Shown here one piece after another: positions 34,140 through 41,731 of a stretch of 64,000 nt of DNA. The notes beneath the pieces were generated by a model. The model was given only the letters and a program-made list of their open reading frames with translations, ran no database searches and had not been told where the DNA came from. Made by a program: the position numbers and the translations under genes. The number at the start of each line of letters is the position of its first letter. Within the stretch, counting starts at the first letter, position 1. The stretch is from an uncultured Clostridia bacterium. GTDB lineage: Bacteria > Bacillota > Clostridia > Christensenellales > Pumilibacteraceae. The stretch is taken from contig CAMUKG010000001.1 in assembly GCA_947089425.1 (NCBI GenBank), positions 62,001-126,000 of the forward strand, in the 5' to 3' direction.

Positions 34140-34976
34140 TTGAATTTTACCGAAGAATACAAAAAGCGCAAAGAGAAGTTCGAGAACTGTTTGAAGAAAT
34201 TTTCAAACGAACTCGAAACGTTACCGAGCGAACTTTCGCAAGCGGTTGCTTATTCTCTTTTTTGCGGCGGAAAAAGATTGCGTCCCGTATTGTTGCTTGA
34301 AGCCGCGCAAATGTTCGGCGGAAAAAACGACGTTGCGGCAACAAATTTTGCCATTGCTATAGAATGCGTGCATACCTATTCGCTCGTTCACGACGATTTG
34401 CCGTGCATGGATAACGACGATTTCAGAAGAGGGAAACCTACTTGTCATAAAAAATTCGGAGAAGCTCTCGCGGTGCTGACGGGCGATGCCCTTTTGAATC
34501 TGTCGCACGAACTTATTTTGAATTCTATCGCGTCGGCAAAAGAGCGCGATGCGCTTATAAAGGCGGGCGTTGTAATTGCACGAGCGGCGGGCGGTTGCGG
34601 AATGGTTGGCGGACAGTCTCGCGATATTTTGCCGTCGGTTGCCGCAGAAAATATTGACTACGTTTACGAAAAAAAGACGGCAGCGCTCATATCGGCGGCG
34701 CTCGAAGCGGGCGCTTTAATAGGCGGCGCATCGCAAGATGAGTCCGCAAATATCGGCGAGTTCGGAAAATTTTTCGGTTTCGGATTTCAACTGAAAGACG
34801 ACTTACTTGACGGAGAAAGCGACTCCCCGAACACATATCTCAATATTTTCGGAAGAGCAAAAACGGAACAAGCGCTAAAAGAGTGCACAGCCAAAGCGAT
34901 CGGTATTTTGCAAGGAATTAAAAACTCCGAATTTTTAGCCGAACTCACTACACATTTTATGGAACGGACGGAATAA
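34140..34976 (+). CDS. ispA: Polyprenyl (farnesyl) diphosphate synthase, short form
   Basis: This is a trans-prenyltransferase, probably making farnesyl diphosphate for UppS. The protein is 278 aa. It has KRLRPVLLLEAAQMFG (about residues 45-60), the first Asp-rich motif DDLPCMDNDD (about 90-99) with FRRGKPTCH, the GGQSRDI segment, and the second Asp-rich motif FQLKDDLLDGESD (about 219-231). Compared with the family, the stretch after the second motif is about 14 residues shorter: the usual GKxxGxD and K-x-TY elements are reduced to SPNTYLN. The TTG start follows GGAGAG. Activity with an altered product length cannot be excluded. Confidence 0.9.
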   Translation: MNFTEEYKKRKEKFENCLKKFSNELETLPSELSQAVAYSLFCGGKRLRPVLLLEAAQMFGGKNDVAATNFAIAIECVHTYSLVHDDLPCMDNDDFRRGKPTCHKKFGEALAVLTGDALLNLSHELILNSIASAKERDALIKAGVVIARAAGGCGMVGGQSRDILPSVAAENIDYVYEKKTAALISAALEAGALIGGASQDESANIGEFGKFFGFGFQLKDDLLDGESDSPNTYLNIFGRAKTEQALKECTAKAIGILQGIKNSEFLAELTTHFMERTE

Positions 34977-34979
34977 TAT

Positions 34980-36791
34980 TTGAGCGATTTGATTCAACAA
35001 GTGAATTCGCCCGCCGACCTCAAAAAAATGACGGTTGGAGAGCTAAACGAATATTGCGGCTGTTTGCGCAAATATATCGGCGAGACTGTTCGCAATACAG
35101 GCGGACATCTTGCGTCGAGTCTCGGCGCGGTGGAACTCTCGGTTGCTCTACATTATGTGTTTAATTGCCCTACCGACAAAATTTTATGGGACGTGGGGCA
35201 TCAAGCATACGCGCACAAAATAATCACGGGGCGACGAGACACGTTTTCTTCGCTTCGCAAGAACGGCGGAATTTCGGGGTTCCCGAAGATAAGCGAAAGC
35301 GAATGCGACGCTTTCACTATGGGGCACAGTTCGACTTCGCTTTCGATAGGTTTGGGATTTGTCAGAGCGCGAGAACTTTTGAAACAAAGCTATAACGTTG
35401 TCAGCATAATAGGCGACGGCGCTTTCACGGGAGGCATGGCATTCGAAGCGCTAAACGATATAGGCGCTTCGCAAGCGCGAATGACTATTGTGTTAAACGA
35501 TAACAAAATGTCTATTTCCGAAAACGTGGGGGCAATGAGCGAATATCTTTCGAAGCTACGGCTCAGCAAGAGATATTCTCGACTTAAACGCACGGTGCAA
35601 AAAGGCGTGCTCGGAATTCCTTTATTCGGCGAACACATATATAAAGCGCTCGGAAAAACCAAAGACGGCATTAAAGCGTTGTTGCAAAACAACAAAATGT
35701 TCGAGCAAATGGGAATAAAATATTACGGTCCAATAGACGGACATAATATAGGCAACCTAATAGAAATTTTCAAACAGACGAAGAAAGAAACCTGCCCCGT
35801 ACTTATTCATATAGTTACCGAGAAGGGAAAAGGCGATTCCGCCGCGCAATGCGACCCCTCGAAGTTTCACGGCATTCAGCCCGTCGGGTCGGCAAGCGAG
35901 CCCGCTTTTTCCGACGTTTTATCGCGATTTTTGTGCGAAGAAGGCAAAAAGAATTCTTCGATTGTTGCAATAACCGCAGCAATGGCGGACGGAACGGGGT
36001 TGTCAAGCTTTTCGGAGCTTTGCCCCGACAGATATTTCGACGTAGGAATTGCGGAGCAACATGCCGTAACGCTTGCGGCGGGACTCGCCGCAGGGGGCTT
36101 AAAACCTTATTTCGCGGTTTATTCAACTTTTCTTCAACGGGGTTTCGACCAAATATTGCACGACGTTTGCATAAACAATTTAGGCGTCACATTTCTCATA
36201 GACCGCGCGGGCGCTGTGGGCTCCGACGGAATAACTCATCAAGGAATATACGACCTCAGCTATCTTTCTATTATTCCGAATATGACGATTCTTGCGCCCA
36301 AAGACGGTAACGAATTTTATAAAATGCTTATTTGGTCGCAATCGTTTAACGCGCCTCTATCCATAAGGTATCCCAAAAGTTACGGACTGAATTCGGAATG
36401 CGCCGAAATCGAATACGGCAAATGGGAAACCGTAGTTTCGCATAAGTCGAGCGTTTATATTTTGTGCGTGGGCGGACGCGCTTTAAAAGCCGCGAAAGCG
36501 CTCGGACACGCAAATATTATAAACGCGCGTTTTGTCAAACCGCTCGACACCGAGTTTTTGAACTCTGTAAATGTAGACGGAAATGTTATAATTACGGTAG
36601 AGGACAACGCCGTTTGCGGCGGTTTCGGACAAGCCGTAAATTCTTATTTAACAACTTGCGGAATGAAAGCGAAGATTGCGTGCATAGGGTATCCCGACGA
36701 GTTTTTGGACGATTTTTCAATCGAACATTCGTTGGAATCGGCGGGAATAACCGAAAGCGGCATACTTTCGGCAATAAAAAAGTTAAAATAA
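34980..36791 (+). CDS. dxs: 1-deoxy-D-xylulose-5-phosphate synthase
   Basis: Dxs is the thiamine-diphosphate enzyme that starts the MEP pathway from pyruvate and glyceraldehyde 3-phosphate. The protein is 603 aa. Seen: GGHLASSLGAVELSVALHYVF (about residues 41-61), VGHQAYAHKIITGR, the ThDP motif GDGAFTGGMAFEALN ending near residue 160 with LNDNKMSIS, and the transketolase pyrimidine domain DVGIAEQHAVTLAAGLA (about 355-371). The C-terminal domain ends with VEDNAVCGGFGQAV. The start is TTG, four bases after ispA. Confidence 0.97.
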   Translation: MSDLIQQVNSPADLKKMTVGELNEYCGCLRKYIGETVRNTGGHLASSLGAVELSVALHYVFNCPTDKILWDVGHQAYAHKIITGRRDTFSSLRKNGGISGFPKISESECDAFTMGHSSTSLSIGLGFVRARELLKQSYNVVSIIGDGAFTGGMAFEALNDIGASQARMTIVLNDNKMSISENVGAMSEYLSKLRLSKRYSRLKRTVQKGVLGIPLFGEHIYKALGKTKDGIKALLQNNKMFEQMGIKYYGPIDGHNIGNLIEIFKQTKKETCPVLIHIVTEKGKGDSAAQCDPSKFHGIQPVGSASEPAFSDVLSRFLCEEGKKNSSIVAITAAMADGTGLSSFSELCPDRYFDVGIAEQHAVTLAAGLAAGGLKPYFAVYSTFLQRGFDQILHDVCINNLGVTFLIDRAGAVGSDGITHQGIYDLSYLSIIPNMTILAPKDGNEFYKMLIWSQSFNAPLSIRYPKSYGLNSECAEIEYGKWETVVSHKSSVYILCVGGRALKAAKALGHANIINARFVKPLDTEFLNSVNVDGNVIITVEDNAVCGGFGQAVNSYLTTCGMKAKIACIGYPDEFLDDFSIEHSLESAGITESGILSAIKKLK

Positions 36792-36825
36792 TTGAAAGTT
36801 TATAAAATAATATTATTCAATAAAC

Positions 36826-36854
36826 TTGAATATTTATAAATTTTCATATATAAT
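36826..36854 (+). promoter_or_regulatory. Vegetative promoter placed directly at the nadK start codon
   Basis: The -35 is TTGAAT (36826-36831) and the -10 is TATAAT (36849-36854), with a 17-base spacer. The ATG of nadK at 36861 begins only six bases after the -10, so transcription should start at or next to the start codon. The -35 forms the right arm of a small inverted repeat, ATTCAA-TAAAC-TTGAAT (36815-36831). Confidence 0.78.
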
Positions 36855-36860
36855 AGTAAT

Positions 36861-37712
36861 ATGAAAGTGGGTATATACACAAATATTCACAAAGACAAAA
36901 ATCTTTCGGTTACAAATAAACTAATCGAAAGCTTTTTGCGTTGCGGAATAGAGTGCTATGCTTATGAAAACCTCTCTACGCTTGTAAAATGCAACGGCTA
37001 CTTTTCGGAGTCGGATAACGTAAACTTCGATTTGTTGCTTGCTGTCGGAGGAGACGGCACGCTTTTGAGTATTTCGAAGTGGTGCGCAGTTCATAAAATT
37101 CCCATACTCGGAGTAAATCTCGGGAAACTCGGATTTTTAACCGAAGCGGAACCGAACGATTTCGACGCGCTCGCAAAAGATATAGCCGCCGAAAAGTATT
37201 CGGTTGAGCGGAGAACAATGCTGTGCGCCAAACTTGACGACAAAAAGTTTTACGCTTTAAACGAAATTGTTATTGCTCGCAGAAACGTTTCCAAAATGAT
37301 TATGCTTAAAGTGGATATCGAAGAGGCGCCCGTAGACGCTCATTATTGCGACGGTTTTATAGTTTGCACGCCGACGGGGTCAACGGCATATTCGCTTAGC
37401 GCGGGCGGTCCCGTGATAAGCCCTACCGCCAACGTTTTCGCGTTAACTCCCATAAATTCTCATTCGATGCATTCCCGTCCCATAGTGCTCGGCGATGATG
37501 AAAAAATAGACATTACGCTCTTGGCGCGCGCGAACGACGCTATGGTTATTGCCGACGGAAAGAACGTTTGCGTTTTGCCCGAAAAGAAAACGATATGCAT
37601 ATATAAAGCGCCTAAATACGCGCTTTTCGTGAGACTGAACAAAAACGGCTTTTACGAACGACTTTTACGAAAGCTCAACACTTGGAGTCTGACGCCGAGA
37701 GAGGAGGTATAG
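36861..37712 (+). CDS. nadK: NAD kinase
   Basis: NadK phosphorylates NAD to NADP with ATP or polyphosphate. The protein is 283 aa. It has the GGDGTLLS motif with the catalytic Asp (about residues 62-69), NLGKLGFLTE (about 89-98), CTPTGSTAYSLSAGGPVISP (about 167-186) and ITPINSHSMHSRP-like AITPxxPHxLxxRP variant as LTPINSHSMHSRP. No ribosome site is visible before the ATG; the -10 box ends six bases upstream, suggesting a leaderless message. It is followed by argR and recN. Confidence 0.95.
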   Translation: MKVGIYTNIHKDKNLSVTNKLIESFLRCGIECYAYENLSTLVKCNGYFSESDNVNFDLLLAVGGDGTLLSISKWCAVHKIPILGVNLGKLGFLTEAEPNDFDALAKDIAAEKYSVERRTMLCAKLDDKKFYALNEIVIARRNVSKMIMLKVDIEEAPVDAHYCDGFIVCTPTGSTAYSLSAGGPVISPTANVFALTPINSHSMHSRPIVLGDDEKIDITLLARANDAMVIADGKNVCVLPEKKTICIYKAPKYALFVRLNKNGFYERLLRKLNTWSLTPREEV

Positions 37713-37718
37713 CAAGCA

Positions 37719-38174
37719 GTGGCAAGAAGCGCCCGACAAATGAAAATTTTGGAACTCATTACCGACAACGTTGTTGAAACGCAAGACGATTTGGCTCGTA
37801 TGCTCAAAGAGTCGGGATTTAACGCGACGCAGGCAACGATTTCGCGCGATATTAAAGAGTTGGGCATTGTTAAAATGTCTATAGACGGCAAACGGCAAAA
37901 ATATGTGCGCGAATACGGTGACAGAAGCGTTTCGAACGACAAGTTAGTCAATATTTTTAAGAGCGCGGTGGTATCAATTCTTTACGCGAATAACATTGTG
38001 GTTATTAAAACAATGTCGGGAAGCGCGAACATTGCGGGCATGATGCTCGACAGGTTGGAGAATCCCGACATTTTGGGATGCGTCGCGGGTGACGACACCG
38101 TAATGGCGGTGGCTAAAAGCGAAGCGGTTGCAAGAGAAATAACAGACGAACTTTCCGAACTTTTGGAGCAATAA
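37719..38174 (+). CDS. argR: Arginine repressor ArgR
   Basis: ArgR is an arginine-sensing regulator (AhrC type), 151 aa. The N-terminal winged helix (about residues 1-75) has RQMKILELITDNVVETQDDLARML and the recognition segment TQATISRDIKELGIVK. The C-terminal hexamerisation and arginine-binding domain has GSANIAGMMLDRLENPDILGCVAGDDT (in pieces, about 104-130). It starts with GTG, 11 bases after GAGGAGG. Adjacent to recN as in many Firmicutes, where this is the usual ahrC position; no arginine genes are in the window. Confidence 0.95.
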   Translation: MARSARQMKILELITDNVVETQDDLARMLKESGFNATQATISRDIKELGIVKMSIDGKRQKYVREYGDRSVSNDKLVNIFKSAVVSILYANNIVVIKTMSGSANIAGMMLDRLENPDILGCVAGDDTVMAVAKSEAVAREITDELSELLEQ

Positions 38175-38179
38175 CAGAT

Positions 38180-39880
38180 ATGCTTACGAGATTAGTTGTT
38201 GAAAATCTTGCCCTCATTGAAAAACTCGAACTCGAACCATGCGGGCGACTTAACGTATTGAGCGGCGAGACGGGAGCGGGTAAGTCTATTATTGTGGACG
38301 GAATAATGCTTTTGCTTGGCGCGCGCTATGATAAAACGCTGTTGCGTTACGGCGCCGAGAGCGGTTTGGTTGAAGGCGTTTTCGATTATACCGAAAGGGC
38401 GGGCGAGGTTATGCGCGAACTCGGTCTCGACGAAGACGACTGCATTATAATAAGCCGAAAATTTCACGCCGACGGAAAAAACGAAATTCGAATAAACGGG
38501 CGAGCCGCTACAATAAGCATGTTAAAACAGCTCACGGCTACGCTTGTGGATATATACGGGCAAAACGAATATCAGTCGCTAATGCGCACGAGCGAGCATT
38601 TGCGCATTCTCGATTATTTTATTCGCAACGATTGTAAAGACGTAAGAGCCGAATACGCTAAGGAATATTCCGAGTATAAAGCTACTATGACGGAATTGAG
38701 CGGAATAGGGAATGCGAGCGAACGGGAGCGAGAAATAGATTTATTGCGCTTTCAGCTAGCCGAAATATCGGATGCAAACACGTTTGAGACCGAAGAAGAG
38801 GAATTGCTCGAAAGACGCAATATTATAACGTCTGCCGAAAAGATTTATGCGGCTCTCGGAAAAGCTACCGAAGTTTTAACCGAAAAAGAGGACGGCTCGG
38901 CAAGCGAATTGCTTTCCGAAGCTCAAAGAGAACTCGGAAGCATTTCTGAGCTTAAAGGAACATATTCCGAACTTTACGAGCGGCTTCAATCGGTTGCAAT
39001 CGAACTCGAAGACGTATGCGACGGAATTGCTGACGAGCTCGGCTCGATGAATTTCGATATGAACGAGTTAGACGAACTCGAAAAGCGGCTTGCTTTCGTG
39101 CGTGCGCTAAAAAGAAAATACGGAGCGTATGCCAATATGCTTGCGTTCAAACATAAGGCGCAAGCCCGCCTTGATTTTTTGGAAAATGCCGACGAACATT
39201 ATGAGGCGCTCGGGAAAAAGAGAAACGAACTTTTAAAAAAGCTTTATTCTCTTGCAAAAAAATGGCATATAAAGCGTGAAGCGGGAGCAATTGAATTTTC
39301 AAAAAAAGTGATAGCCGAACTGCATGAGCTTGGAATGGAAAACGCCGACTTTAAAATCGAGCTTCCCGATTTTCCCAAAATCGAAGAATTTGTGAACGTT
39401 TTCGGCGCAAACGGAGTCGATACCGCTGAATTTTATCTGTCTCCCAACGCGGGGCAACCTTTGAAATCGCTTATTAAAATCATATCGGGCGGCGAAATGT
39501 CGCGGTTTATGCTTGCTTTAAAAGTTATATCCAACGAATCGGACACTGTTCCCACAATGATTTTCGACGAAATAGACGCAGGCATTAGCGGCATTACGGG
39601 GCGCGTGGTTGCAAAAAAACTTGCGACTATATCACGCAAACATCAAATTTTGTGCGTATCGCATCTTGCTCAAATTGCGGCAATGGCTGACGCCCATTTC
39701 TACATTTCAAAACAATCGCGCAATAACACTACGATTACCACAGTCGTTTCTCTTGATAAGCAAGGAATGGTTGACGAAATTTCCCGTTTGTCGGGAAGCA
39801 AGGGAATTAGCGAGCAGTCGGATATAAACGCATTAACCATGAAAAAATGGAGCGACGAGTTTAAAGCTACGCTTGAATAA
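38180..39880 (+). CDS. recN: DNA repair protein RecN
   Basis: RecN is an SMC-like ATPase active in double-strand break repair. The protein is 566 aa. It has an N-terminal LVVENLALIEKLELE and Walker A GETGAGKSIIVDG (about residues 31-43), a long coiled coil (about 150-370), the ABC signature SGGEMSRFMLALK (about 436-448), Walker B TMIFDEIDAGISG (about 460-472) and the VSHLAQIAA loop. A terminator follows. The order argR-recN-spoIVB is conserved in Bacillus and Clostridium. Confidence 0.97.
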   Translation: MLTRLVVENLALIEKLELEPCGRLNVLSGETGAGKSIIVDGIMLLLGARYDKTLLRYGAESGLVEGVFDYTERAGEVMRELGLDEDDCIIISRKFHADGKNEIRINGRAATISMLKQLTATLVDIYGQNEYQSLMRTSEHLRILDYFIRNDCKDVRAEYAKEYSEYKATMTELSGIGNASEREREIDLLRFQLAEISDANTFETEEEELLERRNIITSAEKIYAALGKATEVLTEKEDGSASELLSEAQRELGSISELKGTYSELYERLQSVAIELEDVCDGIADELGSMNFDMNELDELEKRLAFVRALKRKYGAYANMLAFKHKAQARLDFLENADEHYEALGKKRNELLKKLYSLAKKWHIKREAGAIEFSKKVIAELHELGMENADFKIELPDFPKIEEFVNVFGANGVDTAEFYLSPNAGQPLKSLIKIISGGEMSRFMLALKVISNESDTVPTMIFDEIDAGISGITGRVVAKKLATISRKHQILCVSHLAQIAAMADAHFYISKQSRNNTTITTVVSLDKQGMVDEISRLSGSKGISEQSDINALTMKKWSDEFKATLE

Positions 39881-39906
39881 AATAATTTTTATTTTGCTTT
39901 ATTTAC

Positions 39907-39935
39907 AGCCTTTTCCTTACCGAAAGGGCTTTTTT
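39907..39935 (+). terminator. Rho-independent terminator after recN
   Basis: AGCCTTT (39907-39913) pairs with AAGGGCT/AAAGGGCT (39923-39930), with one G-T pair, around a loop of about nine bases, followed by six T residues. It separates recN from the sporulation-type promoter of spoIVB. Confidence 0.8.
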
Positions 39936-39939
39936 AAAC

Positions 39940-39969
39940 GCATATTCGCAAAATCGAACCGCCAAACTA
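39940..39969 (+). promoter_or_regulatory. Forespore-type (sigma-F/G-like) promoter at spoIVB
   Basis: GCATA (39940-39944) matches the sigma-F/G -35 core GYATA. CAAACTA (39963-39969) fits the sigma-G -10 pattern CAnnCTA, with an 18-base spacer. The predicted start coincides with the ATGATG at 39976. In Bacillus spoIVB is transcribed in the forespore by sigma-G (and sigma-F), which agrees with this reading. Confidence 0.55.
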
Positions 39970-39975
39970 AACATT

Positions 39976-40992
39976 ATGATGAAAAAAGCCGCCTACCGCA
40001 ACTATTTTTTAATAGCATGTTGTTTGTTGCTTGTGTTCGTATTCAACACTTATCATGTTCCCCGAATTCAATCGGCGGGGAGCGAACCCGCGCGCACCGT
40101 TTTTCTCGGCGGCTACCCCGTAGGTCTTGCGCTTAAACCGCGCGGCGTTATAGTGGTGGGACCCGCAACCGTTGAAACCGAACTCGGAAGCATGGTGCCT
40201 AAATTGCCCGTACAAGGCGGAGATATAATTGAAACAATAGACGGCAAGCCAGTTAGTTACGCTTCGGATATACGAACTATTTTAGACGAAACTGCGGGCA
40301 TGAGCGTAAATTTGGGCGTGCGAAGAGGCACCGCGTTTTTAAGTATTCCGCTCGGACTCATAAGAGAAGATATGACGGGAGAAAAACGACTCGGACTGCA
40401 AATACGTGAAAACGTTGCGGGTGTGGGCACTGTAACATACGTTAAAGAAGACGGCTCGTTCGGCTGTTTAGGGCATCCGATTCTTTTGGAAAACGGAAGC
40501 ATGGTGCCTTGCGTTACGGGAGAGGCGTTCGATTGTAAGATTTTAGGATACAACAAAGGCGTGCGCGGACGAGCGGGGGAGCTAAAAGGCGCTTTCACCG
40601 GCAATTTGCCTTGCGGCACTTTGTATAAAAACTGTCAAAGCGGAGTATTCGGTAAATTCAACGAAGTTAAAGGCGAAAGGCAAGTGGAAGTAGCAAGCCG
40701 AAAAAGCGTGACGGCGGGCAAAGCTACAATGCTTTCGACAATAGGCGACAGCGTGGAAGAATATTCGATTGAAATAGTTAAGGCATCGGCTCAAAATTCG
40801 GTATCCGATAAAAGCATGATAATAAGAGTTACCGATAAGCGTTTGATTTCTTCTACCGGCGGTATAGTGCAAGGCATGAGCGGTAGCCCGATAATACAAA
40901 ACGGCAAGCTTGTGGGAGCCGTAACTCACGTTTTCGTTTCCGACCCAACAAAAGGCTACGGTATTTACGCCGATTGGATGATGCAACAATAA
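39976..40992 (+). CDS. spoIVB: SpoIVB serine peptidase
   Basis: This is a forespore-secreted protease that activates the intramembrane protease SpoIVFB and thus sigma-K. The protein is 338 aa. It has an N-terminal membrane helix (about residues 10-24), a PDZ-like domain (about 65-130, with GGDIIETIDGKPV), then the SpoIVB peptidase domain with the catalytic His in CLGHPIL (His167), the GRAGELKGAFTGNLPCGTLY region and the active-site GMSGSPIIQNGKLVGAVTHVF (300-320, in pieces). The start lacks a ribosome site and sits at the predicted transcription start. spo0A, the usual next gene, is missing; an unknown membrane protein follows. Confidence 0.96.
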   Translation: MMKKAAYRNYFLIACCLLLVFVFNTYHVPRIQSAGSEPARTVFLGGYPVGLALKPRGVIVVGPATVETELGSMVPKLPVQGGDIIETIDGKPVSYASDIRTILDETAGMSVNLGVRRGTAFLSIPLGLIREDMTGEKRLGLQIRENVAGVGTVTYVKEDGSFGCLGHPILLENGSMVPCVTGEAFDCKILGYNKGVRGRAGELKGAFTGNLPCGTLYKNCQSGVFGKFNEVKGERQVEVASRKSVTAGKATMLSTIGDSVEEYSIEIVKASAQNSVSDKSMIIRVTDKRLISSTGGIVQGMSGSPIIQNGKLVGAVTHVFVSDPTKGYGIYADWMMQQ

Positions 40993-41076
40993 AGTTATAG
41001 GTTGCGCAACCCGTATGACTGTCGTACTATCGATTATTTTGTCATATTTACGCAAATAATGTAGTATAAATTAAAC

Positions 41077-41691
41077 ATGTACAGAATTAACACGTTTAAT
41101 CTTTTATTAGACTTTCGCGACTTTTTAAAGTCAAACAAAAAAACGCTTATTGTTATACTGATAGTAAACTTACTTGCTATTATTCTCGGCATTCGCGCCG
41201 CATTTGCCGTTCACGACGCAGGCATATATTTATATGCTCACCCGACTAACGTTTTTAAGCTTTTAACCGATAAAACAAGTATTTTCGGTTATTTCTTTAT
41301 AAGTCTTATTACATATTTAGCAGTTTTGGCTTTGATTGCTTTATCGTCAATTCACTTTTTACTTTCGTATCTTGCTCTTGCCGTATTATTTTTCAGGTCA
41401 TATCTTTTTTCGTTGCACTTATGCTTATACATAATGTTTTTAAAGTTGTCCGTTCTTCCGTTCGTAATAGTCTGTTTAATTCCGTGTTATATAGCAAGTA
41501 TGTTTCTATTTTCTGCCGTTGCAATTTTTGCGATTAACAGAGCGCAAGATGCAAGACGGTACGGCGCCGGGTGTGGAAACTCTTTTCCGCTGTTTATGCA
41601 AAAAATGTTGCTTCCGATAATTATTTTGATAATACTGACTATTTTATGCGCGGTTTTATCGTATTTTTTAACATTGGGTATAATTTTATAG
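41077..41691 (+). CDS. Unknown integral membrane protein next to spoIVB
   Basis: I do not recognise this gene. It encodes 204 aa with five or six hydrophobic helices (about residues 23-43, 70-92, 93-112, 120-150 and 176-203). A basic N-terminus (DFRDFLKSNKKT) and a polar loop (NRAQDARRYGAGCGNSFP, about 154-171) stand out. The helix arrangement, with a loop after helix 1 and paired helices later, is loosely like the sporulation protein SpoIIM, but no signature supports this. It lies between spoIVB and a DacF-like gene, so a sporulation role is possible. A GTCATATTT at 41041-41049 before it is a weak sigma-E-like -35. No clear ribosome site is visible. Confidence 0.7.
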   Translation: MYRINTFNLLLDFRDFLKSNKKTLIVILIVNLLAIILGIRAAFAVHDAGIYLYAHPTNVFKLLTDKTSIFGYFFISLITYLAVLALIALSSIHFLLSYLALAVLFFRSYLFSLHLCLYIMFLKLSVLPFVIVCLIPCYIASMFLFSAVAIFAINRAQDARRYGAGCGNSFPLFMQKMLLPIIILIILTILCAVLSYFLTLGIIL

Positions 41692-41708
41692 GCATATATA
41701 CATACTTA
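41678..41708 (+). promoter_or_regulatory. Forespore-type promoter candidate for the DacF-like gene
   Basis: GTATA (41678-41682) and CATACTTA (41701-41708) are spaced by 18 bases, the same pattern as at spoIVB (GCATA, 18 bases, CAAACTA). In Bacillus dacF is controlled by sigma-F. The match overlaps the end of the preceding gene. It is short and could occur by chance. Confidence 0.42.
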
Positions 41709-41731
41709 GAAAAAACGGAGGAAAAACACGA

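Noticed and set aside
36815..36860. ARG box (ArgR operator) at the nadK/argR promoter
   Set aside because: The AT-rich region has ATTCAA-TAAAC-TTGAAT, but the half-sites point the wrong way and the spacing does not match the TGAAT-ATTCA operator. Treated as promoter sequence with a chance palindrome.
41041..41072. Sigma-E promoter before the unknown membrane protein
   Set aside because: GTCATATTT resembles a -35, but the best -10 (TATAAATT) matches the CATACAAT consensus poorly and the spacing is about 16 bases. As a vegetative promoter TTGTCA to TATAAA would need a 20-base spacer. Kept only as a remark.
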